From DTU064 sp045588245 (GTDB taxonomy: Bacteria; Bacillota; Clostridia; Oscillospirales; CAG-272), in contig JAZNDW010000043.1 in assembly GCA_045588245.1 (NCBI GenBank), positions 1 through 64,000 on the forward strand: 64,000 nucleotides of DNA, given 5' to 3'. Of this stretch, positions 52,028 to 60,498 are shown piece after piece (position 1 is the first letter of the stretch; every line of letters starts with the position of its first letter). The notes under the pieces were generated by a model. The model had not been told where the DNA came from, searched no databases, and saw only the letters and a list, made by a program, of their open reading frames with translations. The position numbers and the translations under genes are program-made.

Positions 52028-52056
52028 ATTATACCATAAAAACAAGCATCGTGCAA
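52028..52056 (-). promoter_or_regulatory. Promoter of dxs
   Basis: Minus strand TTGCAC (52051-52056) and TATAAT (52028-52033), 17-bp spacer. Confidence 0.7.
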
Positions 52057-52070
52057 GTGTGCGTTTTTCT

Positions 52071-52099
52071 TTGACAACGGAGGTATATTATGATATAAT
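52071..52099 (+). promoter_or_regulatory. Promoter of ruvC
   Basis: TTGACA (52071-52076) and TATAAT (52094-52099), 17-bp spacer; full consensus. Confidence 0.85.
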
Positions 52100-52132
52100 A
52101 TACTGATTTATTGTGTAAACTCGGAGGTGCTT

Positions 52133-52630
52133 GTGGTTATACTCGGTGTTGACCCCGGAATCGCGATAGCGGGATGGGGTGTGATTGAATATGACAAGGG
52201 GCGCATCCGCGTGCTCGGATACGGCTCTGCCACTACCCCGGCCGGAATGAAAACGGAGGACAGACTCCTGTCGCTTCACCGCGATTTTGAAGCGATCATT
52301 GAGCGATATCATCCGTCACAGCTCGCCATTGAGGAGTTGTTCTGGAATACGAACCAGAAAACGGGTATCATGGTCGCCGAGGCACGAGGCGTTATAATCA
52401 TGACGGCTTGCAAGCACGGACTTGAGATATCGGAATATACGCCGCTTCAGGTGAAAGGCGCCGTTGCGGGCTACGGACGCGCAACGAAGCAGCAGGTCAT
52501 TGCCATGGTCACCTCGCTGTTGCGACTGCCTGCGCCGCCGAAGCCGGACGATACCGCCGACGCACTTGCCGTCGCTATCTGTCACGCAAACAGCAGCGGC
52601 TCGCTCTTATCAAAATATTACAATAACTGA
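52133..52630 (+). CDS. ruvC: Holliday junction endonuclease RuvC
   Basis: A 165-aa resolvase. The RNase-H-like catalytic acids are visible: D7 (ILGVDPGIAIAGWG), E67/E68 (LAIEELFWN) and the C-terminal pair in KPDDTADALAVAICH. The basic loop YTPLQVKGAVAGYGRATKQQV is typical. GTG 52133 is 5 nt after GGAGG; the in-frame GTG at 52127 overlaps that SD. ruvA and ruvB do not follow here. Confidence 0.95.
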   Translation: MVILGVDPGIAIAGWGVIEYDKGRIRVLGYGSATTPAGMKTEDRLLSLHRDFEAIIERYHPSQLAIEELFWNTNQKTGIMVAEARGVIIMTACKHGLEISEYTPLQVKGAVAGYGRATKQQVIAMVTSLLRLPAPPKPDDTADALAVAICHANSSGSLLSKYYNN

Positions 52631-52643
52631 AAAAATGGAGACA

Positions 52644-52751
52644 GCGTGAAAGTTTCGCTATCTTATGCGAAAGTTTACTGTTTCACGCTTAAAATCCTCG
52701 CAAAACGGGACCCGCCCCGTTTTGCCGCACAAGTGCGGTCCCGAGGATTTC
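52644..52751 (+). promoter_or_regulatory. Structured leader of the GH2 gene (hairpin plus three-way junction)
   Basis: First hairpin: GCGTGAAA (52644-52651) with TTTCACGC (52681-52688) and an inner TTTCGC/GCGAAA. Then a perfect junction: outer AAATCCTCG (52692-52700) with CGAGGATTT (52742-52750), inner CAAAACGGG (52701-52709) with CCCGTTTTG (52716-52724), and CCGCA (52725-52729) with TGCGG (52734-52738). No T-run, so not a terminator. A cis-acting RNA or a palindromic repeat unit is possible. Confidence 0.6.
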
Positions 52752-52765
52752 TGACATTTATTTAT

Positions 52766-52798
52766 GCCGCCACGGGCGGCAGAATGGAGATTGTTATG
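52766..52798 (+). promoter_or_regulatory. Hairpin-SD start element
   Basis: GCCGCC, ACG loop, GGCGGC, then AGAATGGAGATTGTTATG; nearly identical to the element at 15615-15648. Confidence 0.6.
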
Positions 52799-55700
52799 AC
52801 CGAAAGATTACTTTTCTGTGATGGCTGGAGCTTCCGCGAAGCTCCGCTCAATACCGATTACAACGACGCTCTCACGGGAGTTTTCACCCCCGTTGAGATA
52901 CCTCACGACTACATGATCTACGATGTCAACGCTCTATACCGCAACGGAGAGGGCTGGTATCGCAGAACTCTCAACGTTACCGATAAAAAAGGAGTTTATA
53001 TCCTCCGTTTTGAGGGCGTATACATGAACTCGACCGTTTTCGTCAACGGTCTCGCCGCCTGCGAATGGAAATACGGCTACTCGACGTTTGAAGCCGACAT
53101 AACACCGTATCTTTCCGACGGTGACAATGAGATCGTCGTCCGTTGCGTATATCAGAATCCGAACACACGTTGGTATTCGGGCGCCGGCATCTACCGCCGC
53201 GTATGGCTCATAAAGACGGAAGAACACCGCATCCCCTCCGACAGCGTTTACATCACAACCGAAAAAACCGACGACACCTGGTACGTTCACGTCGATACCG
53301 AGACCGTCGGCGATGGTGACGTCAAATCGACCGTACTCGACGCAGACGGCAACGTGCTCGGCTCCGCTGTAGGTGCCTCCGTTTCGATACCAGTTATCGC
53401 TCCGCGTCTTTGGGATCCCGACGATCCGTATTTACATACCGTCGTAACAGAGCTTATTTCCGACGGCAAGCCCGTTGACCGCGCCGAAAACGTTTTCGGC
53501 TTCCGCACGATCAGGTTCGACACCGAACGCGGATTTTTCATCAACGGTAAAAATCTCAAGCTTCACGGCGTTTGCGAGCATCACGACAACGGCGCGCTCG
53601 GTTCCGCCGTCAACAAAGCCGCCCTCCGCCGCAAGATCCAAAAGCTTAAAACGATGGGCGTAAATTCTATCCGTACCTCCCACAATATGCCCGCCGTCGA
53701 GCTCGTTGAGCTCTGCGACGAGATGGGCATCGTCATTATCGACGAAGCGTTTGATATGTGGGAGCACCATAAAACGAAGTACGACTACGCGGCTTACTTC
53801 TCCGAATGGTACGAGCGCGACGTTAAATCGTGGATCACCCGTGACCGCAATCATCCGTGCGTCATCATGTGGAGCATCGGCAACGAGATCGGGGATACGA
53901 CGACGGAACGCGGACTTGAGGTAACAAAAATGCTCATCGCCGCCGTCCGCCGTCATGATCCGCGGCGTAATGCCGCCATTACCGTCGGATCGAATCACAT
54001 GAGAAGCGAATGGGGACAAAAATGCGCCCTTGAGCTCGACGCTGTCGGCTATAACTACGCAGAAAAGCTTTACGCCGAGCATCACGAAAAATATCCCACC
54101 TACTGCATTTATGGCAGCGAGACCTCCTCGACGATCCAAAGCCGCGGAATATACCACTTCCCGCACGAGGACAAATCCGTAACCCACGCGGACCATCAAT
54201 GCTCTTCCATCTTCAACTGTACGACCTCGTGGGCTTCGCCCAACACGGAATATAACATCACCCGCGACAGAGCCGCCGAATACTGTGCGGGTCAATACAT
54301 CTGGACGGGATTTGACTACATTGGCGAGCCTACTCCCTACGACACGAAAAACTCATACTTCGGTCAGATCGACACCGCAGGCTTCCCGAAGGATTCCTAC
54401 TACGCGTACCGTGCGGAATGGACCGACGGCGACAGCTCCCCGATGGTACATATCACTCCCTCCGTCTGGGACTTTAACGAAGGCGAGATCATCGACGTGA
54501 CCGTCCACTCGAATGCGGCACGCTCGGAGCTTTACTGTAACGGCGTCCTCGTCGGCAGATTTGATCACGATCACAGCGTCGGCAGCATGAAGATCTCCGA
54601 ATTTTATAAGATCCCTTACGTGAAGGGCACCCTCTCCGCCGTCGCATACGATAAAAACGGGAACGTCGTCGCGCGCGACGAGGTCAAGTCCTTTGGCGAT
54701 CCCGACCGCATCGTGCTTGAGCCCGAAAAGACCGTAGTCAACGCAGACGGACGCGATATGTGCTACGTTGCGATATCGACCGTTGACGCCGACGGCAATC
54801 ACGTCGGAAACGCACGCAACCGCATGAACGTCACCGTTTCGGGCTGCGGCCGTCTTGTCGGACTCGACAACGGCGACAGCACCGATTACGAACAGTATAA
54901 ATGCACGTCCCGCCGCCTTTTCTCGGGCAGACTCATGGCCGTCATCGCCGCCAAAGCGGAATCGGGAGAGATAAAGGTTACCGTCAGCTCTCCCGATTTA
55001 CCGACGGAGACCGTCACTCTCACCGCACTGCCGTCCACGGTGCCCGCGGGGATCGAGATCATTGATGAGTGCGTCACCGTCCCCGAGATCAACGAAATAC
55101 CCCTTCGCAAGATCGAGCTTTCCGTTATCGGCTCAAAAACGCTGACAAAAGATTCACCGTCAGCGAATATCAACGCTAAAACATATCCCGAAAATGCAAG
55201 TGTCAACGAGATCCAATGGTGCGCATATTCACGCGGGATCCCGACGGAACTCTTAAAGATCGAAGATTCTGACGGCGGTGTCACCGTTACCGCGCTCGCA
55301 GACGGTGAATACCGACTCCGCGCATTTTCGAATAACGGCACAAAATACCCGTGTGTTTATTCCGAGATCATATTCACCGCCGAGGGGATCGGCGAGATGT
55401 TCATCGACCCGTATAAGCGCATTCCTGCCGCGCTGGGAGCTGACGAAGCAACTCAACACACGCAGGAGAGCGAAGGCGGCATCCGCTTCTTTGACGCTGA
55501 CTGCCACGCCGTATTCCGCCGCGTAGACTTCGGCGATAACGGGGCTGACGGATTTGAGCTTTCCCTGCTCCGTGTTCACACCCCCGACACACCGTTCCGC
55601 CTCTATGACGTCACTGACAGCAAAGATGAGCTCATAGGTGAATACTTCTTCACGGGAAGTAAAGATTGGTGGGTATACTCAACAAACAGCTATAAGCTCT

Positions 55701-56128
55701 CCTCTCCCATCACGGGTATCCGCGACATCAAGATCGTATTCACAAAAGCACTCGTGTTCGGCGGTTTCCGCTTCCACAAGATCAATCCCGCGTATAAGGG
55801 AATTCCGGCAGGTGACTGCAACGTCGTTTACGGCGACGACTACGAACGCCGCGGCGGCGCGATCTATAACATCGGCAACAACGTTACCGTCGGATTCAAA
55901 AACGTAGACCTCAGCGACGGTGCCGTCTCCGTAACCGTCAGGGCAAAAACGAAAAACGAACGCGACTCCATCCGCATCAGCATCGGCGGCGACATTTACA
56001 CGGCAGTATTCACAGCCGAGGACGAAGAGGTTACGCTTCCCGTCAGCGCTTCAGGCATCGCGGACATTGACCTCGTATTTTTGCCGGGATGCAACTTTGA
56101 CCTACATTCGATCAGATTCAATAAATAA
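52796..56128 (+). CDS. Glycoside hydrolase family 2 (large, beta-galactosidase-like)
   Basis: A 1110-aa enzyme without signal peptide. The N-terminal sugar-binding domain (LFCDGWSFREAPLNTDYNDALTGVFTPVEIPHDYMIYD), Ig-like domain, and TIM barrel with NSIRTSHNMPAVELVELCDEMGIVIIDEAFDMWEHHK, acid/base Glu in MWSIGNEIGDTTTE and nucleophile in YGSETSSTIQSRG are clear. About 500 C-terminal residues hold Ig-like and beta-sandwich modules, probably carbohydrate binding. ATG 52796 has GGAGA 7 nt upstream. A GTG at 52646, also with an SD, could add 50 residues but would run through the structured leader. The GH43 gene follows 18 bp later, so both likely act on galactan side chains. Confidence 0.88.
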   Translation: MTERLLFCDGWSFREAPLNTDYNDALTGVFTPVEIPHDYMIYDVNALYRNGEGWYRRTLNVTDKKGVYILRFEGVYMNSTVFVNGLAACEWKYGYSTFEADITPYLSDGDNEIVVRCVYQNPNTRWYSGAGIYRRVWLIKTEEHRIPSDSVYITTEKTDDTWYVHVDTETVGDGDVKSTVLDADGNVLGSAVGASVSIPVIAPRLWDPDDPYLHTVVTELISDGKPVDRAENVFGFRTIRFDTERGFFINGKNLKLHGVCEHHDNGALGSAVNKAALRRKIQKLKTMGVNSIRTSHNMPAVELVELCDEMGIVIIDEAFDMWEHHKTKYDYAAYFSEWYERDVKSWITRDRNHPCVIMWSIGNEIGDTTTERGLEVTKMLIAAVRRHDPRRNAAITVGSNHMRSEWGQKCALELDAVGYNYAEKLYAEHHEKYPTYCIYGSETSSTIQSRGIYHFPHEDKSVTHADHQCSSIFNCTTSWASPNTEYNITRDRAAEYCAGQYIWTGFDYIGEPTPYDTKNSYFGQIDTAGFPKDSYYAYRAEWTDGDSSPMVHITPSVWDFNEGEIIDVTVHSNAARSELYCNGVLVGRFDHDHSVGSMKISEFYKIPYVKGTLSAVAYDKNGNVVARDEVKSFGDPDRIVLEPEKTVVNADGRDMCYVAISTVDADGNHVGNARNRMNVTVSGCGRLVGLDNGDSTDYEQYKCTSRRLFSGRLMAVIAAKAESGEIKVTVSSPDLPTETVTLTALPSTVPAGIEIIDECVTVPEINEIPLRKIELSVIGSKTLTKDSPSANINAKTYPENASVNEIQWCAYSRGIPTELLKIEDSDGGVTVTALADGEYRLRAFSNNGTKYPCVYSEIIFTAEGIGEMFIDPYKRIPAALGADEATQHTQESEGGIRFFDADCHAVFRRVDFGDNGADGFELSLLRVHTPDTPFRLYDVTDSKDELIGEYFFTGSKDWWVYSTNSYKLSSPITGIRDIKIVFTKALVFGGFRFHKINPAYKGIPAGDCNVVYGDDYERRGGAIYNIGNNVTVGFKNVDLSDGAVSVTVRAKTKNERDSIRISIGGDIYTAVFTAEDEEVTLPVSASGIADIDLVFLPGCNFDLHSIRFNK

Positions 56129-56146
56129 TTAAAAGGGAGATTTAAC

Positions 56147-57076
56147 ATGAAAAACGGACAGTTCATATACGACACAAACGGCAATCTCTTGCACGCGCAC
56201 GGCGGCTACATAATCCGTCACGGTGACTTTTGGTACTGGTACGGCGAAGACAGAACGGGCGACAACTACGTTTCCTGTTACCGTTCCGCCGACCTGCACA
56301 CATGGGAATTTCGCAATCATATTCTGACAACGAAAAGCAAAACGGAACCGTACCGCGTCCGCACGGGACTGAAGCTGACAGCTGACGTTTTTGATCTTAT
56401 CTCAAAGAAGAAAAAGGTCAACATTGAGCGTCCGAAGGTACTTTACTGTGAGAAAACGGGCAAGTTCGTTATGTGGGCACATTACGAAAACGGCAAGGAT
56501 TATAACGATGCTGCCGCCTGCATCGCAACCTGCGACACCCCAGACGGAGACTTCACCTATCACGGTCACTTCAATCCATACGGCTACATGAGCCGCGACT
56601 GCACTCTTTTCCTTGACGATGACGGCACCGCATATTTTCTTTCTGCGGCGCGCGACAACGCAGACCTTCACGTATACCGCCTCGCCGACGACTATATGAA
56701 CGTTGACAAGCTCGTGAACATCCTTTTCCAGGGCGAATACAGAGAAGCACCCGCCGTATTCAAAAAGAACGGCAAATACTATATGCTCTCCTCTTTCTGC
56801 ACGGGTTGGGCTCCCAATCAGGGATGCTTCTCCGTTTCCGATTCCATGGACGGCAAATGGTCGCTGCTTGAAAACTTCGGCGACAAAACGACGTATTTCA
56901 GCCAACCCGCATTCGTTTTACCCGTTGACGGTGAATATCTCTACTTCGGCGACCGCTGGGGCGATCCTTTCACGCGTCCGTTCGACTACTATAAATCAAC
57001 CTACGTCATTCTTCCGATCAAATTTGACGATAACAACAATCCCTACATCGAATGGAACGATAACGCACCGATATAA
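56147..57076 (+). CDS. GH43 family glycosidase, exo-1,3-galactanase-like
   Basis: A 309-aa single-domain five-bladed propeller with no signal peptide. GGYIIRHGDFWYWYGEDRTGDNYVSCYRSADLHTWEF, NIERPKVLYCEKTGKFVMWAHYENGKDYNDAAACIATCDTPDG, SRDCTLFLDDDGTAYFLSAA and EAPAVFKKNGKYYMLSSFCTGWAPNQ resemble the GH43_24 group, which includes exo-beta-1,3-galactanases acting on arabinogalactan. It follows the GH2 gene by 18 bp and precedes an anchored protein by 42 bp. Galactan use is a consistent reading; the subfamily is my judgement. Confidence 0.85.
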   Translation: MKNGQFIYDTNGNLLHAHGGYIIRHGDFWYWYGEDRTGDNYVSCYRSADLHTWEFRNHILTTKSKTEPYRVRTGLKLTADVFDLISKKKKVNIERPKVLYCEKTGKFVMWAHYENGKDYNDAAACIATCDTPDGDFTYHGHFNPYGYMSRDCTLFLDDDGTAYFLSAARDNADLHVYRLADDYMNVDKLVNILFQGEYREAPAVFKKNGKYYMLSSFCTGWAPNQGCFSVSDSMDGKWSLLENFGDKTTYFSQPAFVLPVDGEYLYFGDRWGDPFTRPFDYYKSTYVILPIKFDDNNNPYIEWNDNAPI

Positions 57077-57118
57077 CCGACAAACTGCTGCTTTGCAAAA
57101 TATAAAGGAGTGAATTTT

Positions 57119-58882
57119 ATGAAAAAGACATTTCTGACGCTTCTGTCCGTCCTGCTCACCGTCATTCTTCTCATTCCCTCACTTTCGGTATTCGTTTCGG
57201 CTGAATCGTATATCAGCCAGTCGAAGGCAGGCGAGCGCGTGATACGCGAAGGCATACCCGCGCATTGGCAGAGCAAAAACGGCTACGAGGGCTTTTACAC
57301 AAAGCACATAATGGTCTACGGCATACCTGTGCTTTCGACCGATGACGTCCCCAACTGGGTCCTCTACCGCGCCTATGACGTCATGGAGGTCTATTTACGT
57401 AAGATCTACTACGAATATCCGGAAATCATAGACTCGCTCATCAAGAATAAGTCAAACGTCATCGTTATCGGTGCGAACGAATATAACATCGATCACCCCG
57501 ACTGGACCGCATACGAACAGGCGCAGGGCGCGGCGGGCAAAACGGAACGCCGAGGAGGCGGAGGACTTGAAACGACGGTCCTCGTTGATGACCTCGGTAT
57601 ACAGGACCCGAACAATTGGTTTTCGGATTTTTGCGGACTGATTCACGAATTTACGCATACAGTGCTTTCCTACGGCATCGGTGACGCCGACAACAGCGGC
57701 GCACGTCCCGACATCTTTGAAAAGATCAACGCCGCTTATGAAGCCGCATACCGCGAATACAAAAAGAACGGCAAATACAGCGAATCCTCCTACGATATGA
57801 ATAACTATCACGAATATTTCGCAGGTCAGGTGGGAAGATGGTTCAACGCAAACGGAACTAACCTTAACGTAAAAAAAGTGACTCACAAAACGGAACGCGA
57901 ACAGCTTGCCGAATACGATCCTGCCGTATACGAGATCTGCGAAATGCTTTTCGGTGAATACGACGTTATCGAACCGTGGGGCAAAGGAACGGACAGCATG
58001 ATAGATGACAGCGAAGTTATCGTTGATTATTCGCCTTTGTTCACGGCAATCGCGTCGCTCAAATCCCTTGACAAAACGATGTTTGACTCAGGATACGATA
58101 AGCTTGAGTCAGCACTTGCCGAAGCGGCGGCGACGCTTCGCACGCCAAACCTCACCGAAGCTGAGATAGAAACGGCGAAGCTTCGCCTTATGTCCGTTAT
58201 CGGTGAGCTTACACCCGCAGACGGCAACCTCGCTTATTTCGCAACACCAACGACGACATTCGTTTCCTCATGGGAATCGCTCACCGCCGTCAATGACGGC
58301 GAATGGAGCGAAAAATCGAACGACACCACCTGCCCTCATTACGGCTCGTGGGGCAACAGAAGCGTCTCCGAAATGGTAACGTATACGTGGGATATTCCCG
58401 TTACGGTTTCCTCGTCAGATCTGTACATCTGGACCGACAACTACACGACAAACTCCAATATCGCCATTCCCTCCTCATACGTTTACGAATATCTCGGCGA
58501 GGACGGGATGTGGCACGAGGTCACGGGTGCCGACGATTACAGCGTCCTGCGTGAGCGCGAGGATGGCGGCAAGGCTAACCTTGACGGCTTCAATCTCACA
58601 AACTTTGACGAGGTGACAACGACGGCATTCCGCGTGACGCTTAAAAAATCGTCGAATGGCGATTACGGCGTCGGCATCGTTGAATGGCGGGTTTATGGCA
58701 CGTTTGCTTCGGTGGAAATACCCGAGGATACGACCGACACCACCGTTGACACGGAAGCCGACGACGAATCAACGGGCGGATGCGGATCTTTGATCAACTC
58801 ATTTTTTATCATCCCCGTCACCGTCGCATTTGCAGGGGCATCCTTGAAGCGCCGCCGCAAGACAGATAAGGATCAAGCTTAA
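57119..58882 (+). CDS. Cell-surface putative zinc peptidase with galactose-binding-like domain
   Basis: A 587-aa protein with a signal peptide (FLTLLSVLLTVILLIPSLSVFVSA) from ATG 57119 (SD AAAGGAG). Residues ~30-290 hold H176-EFT-H180 in CGLIHEFTHTVLSYG and a later YHEYFAGQ with E232, which fit a gluzincin-like zinc site; the family is not certain, basic-secretory-protein-like peptidases being one option. A FIVAR-like helical piece (~310-365) and a beta-sandwich (TFVSSWESLTAVNDGEWS...GIVEWRVYG) follow. The C-terminus is GGCGSLINSFF, a hydrophobic helix, and an Arg/Lys tail, a wall or membrane anchor. Probably processes glycoproteins alongside the two glycosidases. Confidence 0.75.
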   Translation: MKKTFLTLLSVLLTVILLIPSLSVFVSAESYISQSKAGERVIREGIPAHWQSKNGYEGFYTKHIMVYGIPVLSTDDVPNWVLYRAYDVMEVYLRKIYYEYPEIIDSLIKNKSNVIVIGANEYNIDHPDWTAYEQAQGAAGKTERRGGGGLETTVLVDDLGIQDPNNWFSDFCGLIHEFTHTVLSYGIGDADNSGARPDIFEKINAAYEAAYREYKKNGKYSESSYDMNNYHEYFAGQVGRWFNANGTNLNVKKVTHKTEREQLAEYDPAVYEICEMLFGEYDVIEPWGKGTDSMIDDSEVIVDYSPLFTAIASLKSLDKTMFDSGYDKLESALAEAAATLRTPNLTEAEIETAKLRLMSVIGELTPADGNLAYFATPTTTFVSSWESLTAVNDGEWSEKSNDTTCPHYGSWGNRSVSEMVTYTWDIPVTVSSSDLYIWTDNYTTNSNIAIPSSYVYEYLGEDGMWHEVTGADDYSVLREREDGGKANLDGFNLTNFDEVTTTAFRVTLKKSSNGDYGVGIVEWRVYGTFASVEIPEDTTDTTVDTEADDESTGGCGSLINSFFIIPVTVAFAGASLKRRRKTDKDQA

Positions 58883-58890
58883 CAAAGAAG

Positions 58891-58925
58891 AAAGGACCGA
58901 CACGGCGCCGTGTCGGGCCTTTTTG
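58891..58925 (+). terminator. Terminator after the GH2-GH43-peptidase operon
   Basis: AAAGGACCGACACGGC / GCCGTGTCGGGCCTTT followed by TTT: near-perfect 16-bp stem. Confidence 0.88.
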
Positions 58926-58958
58926 CGCTTCTTTTACTTTTTATTCACCCACCGCAGA

Positions 58959-58987
58959 TTGACACTCATTCCATTCGGCGGTATAAT
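58959..58987 (+). promoter_or_regulatory. Promoter of the polysaccharide locus
   Basis: TTGACA (58959-58964) and TATAAT (58982-58987), 17-bp spacer; full consensus. Confidence 0.85.
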
Positions 58988-59039
58988 ATAATGTGATATA
59001 TTATGCTGCTAAATAATTATGAGAGGGACGGTGTGCTGT

Positions 59040-60488
59040 ATGGATAACACTAATACTGTCGGCGGTACTTACCCCGAACGTATCCGCAAAAGGCTGCCCG
59101 TCATCATAACCGTCCTCACCGTTATACAGCCGTTACTTGACGTCATCTCATATTTTGTCGTAAAGCTTGGCTTCGGCAACCCACTGACGCTCGCTCTGAG
59201 ACTGTTTTTGCTCGTCGTTATTTTCTCCCTCGGCTACGTGACGGCGCAAAACAAAGCCCCCTATTACGTTCTTTCCGCGATCCTGCTTTGTTTGACAGTA
59301 TGCCACTGCGCCGTATGCTTCCTCTACGGCTACACATCTCCCCTGACCGATATAGCAAATCTGATCCGTATATATTCGCTTCCGATCGTAACGCTATCGT
59401 TTATCTCGTTTTTTTCGTGCGACAGAACGGCGCTTCACGCCGTTAAAAAGGCGATTTTGGTGTGTCTGTTTATCATCGCTGCCGTTGCGACGGCAAGCGT
59501 CGTCACGGGGACGAATCCCTACACGTACGCAAACAAATCGATCGGCATCATCGGCTGGTTTTCCAACACAAACTCGCAAAGCGCGATCCTTTCTATGACG
59601 ATACCCGTAGCCGTCGCATATATGCTTGAACGATCGGCAGAAAAACGCACCGCCTCCCGAACCGCCGCCTTCGTCGGGGTGACCTTGCTCGGCGGCGCAA
59701 TGCTCTACCTTTTCGCAACGCGGCTCGCGTATGCGTCCTTACTCGGGACGATGGCGGTATTTGCCGCCGCTTGCCTCATCATAGGACGCACAAACAAAAT
59801 TAATATGACAAAAACGGCTGTGTTCTTTGTGCTGTGTGCCGTTTTGACGCTGTGTCTGTTTACCGTTTCTCCAATGGTAAAAAATCAGACTCTCGTCATG
59901 GAAAACGCTGAAAAAAAGCAGCTCCATATCGACTCACTCGTTGCCGACAGTAACGGAGAGGGCGTTGAAGCACTGCGCGAAGCGTACGAGTATTATCTGC
60001 CCGGGCTCACGCACCGCTTCGGACTCGAGCGTACCGCCGAGCTCTACGACTACTCTACCGACGTATACGACATCGCTGACGTTCGTCGCATGAAGATCTC
60101 ATACTGTGAGATGCTCTTTACTGACCGTCCGCTCTCACGGATATTCGGCTTACCGTTGACAGAGCTTTACTACCTTGACGCAAGCTACGACGTTGAAAAC
60201 GATTTTCACGGCATCTATTATCTTTGCGGTACCGTCGGACTTGCGCTCATGCTCTCGTTTTTTGCCGTATTCATTGTCCGTGCCGTCCGTACACTTGCCG
60301 CCGATTTCAAACATTATTTCACAGTAGAAGCCGTCGGCTTTTACTGTGCCCTCGTTTGCGGTACCGTTCACGCATACTTCACCGCAAGCGTGCTTCGCCG
60401 CCCGAACGCAAGCTTTTATCTTGCTCTTATACTCGCCGCCATCTACGTTATCTTCACAAAGTCGGGCGGCAAAGAAAAAAGTAAATGA
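59040..60488 (+). CDS. O-antigen ligase/polymerase-like membrane protein (paralog 1)
   Basis: A 482-aa protein with ~11 hydrophobic segments. It shares its plan with the next gene: an LQPLLDVISYFVVKLGFGNPLTLALR start, a TDIANLIRIY loop, IGWFSNTNSQSAILSMTIPVAVAYML, a long outside loop before the last helices, and a VENDFHGIYYLCGTVGLALML segment. The organisation is that of Wzy/WaaL-like glycan polymerases or ligases. ATG 59040 has GAGGGAC upstream; ATG 59019 has no SD. First gene of a locus that also encodes a GT2 and a flippase, so it likely polymerises or attaches a surface polysaccharide. Confidence 0.78.
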   Translation: MDNTNTVGGTYPERIRKRLPVIITVLTVIQPLLDVISYFVVKLGFGNPLTLALRLFLLVVIFSLGYVTAQNKAPYYVLSAILLCLTVCHCAVCFLYGYTSPLTDIANLIRIYSLPIVTLSFISFFSCDRTALHAVKKAILVCLFIIAAVATASVVTGTNPYTYANKSIGIIGWFSNTNSQSAILSMTIPVAVAYMLERSAEKRTASRTAAFVGVTLLGGAMLYLFATRLAYASLLGTMAVFAAACLIIGRTNKINMTKTAVFFVLCAVLTLCLFTVSPMVKNQTLVMENAEKKQLHIDSLVADSNGEGVEALREAYEYYLPGLTHRFGLERTAELYDYSTDVYDIADVRRMKISYCEMLFTDRPLSRIFGLPLTELYYLDASYDVENDFHGIYYLCGTVGLALMLSFFAVFIVRAVRTLAADFKHYFTVEAVGFYCALVCGTVHAYFTASVLRRPNASFYLALILAAIYVIFTKSGGKEKSK

Positions 60489-60498
60489 GGTCCACACA

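Noticed and set aside
52646..52795. 50-residue N-terminal extension of the large GH2 from GTG 52646
   Set aside because: It would be translated through a perfect three-way-junction structure, has no similarity to GH2 N-termini, and a well-spaced SD precedes ATG 52796; kept only as an alternative.
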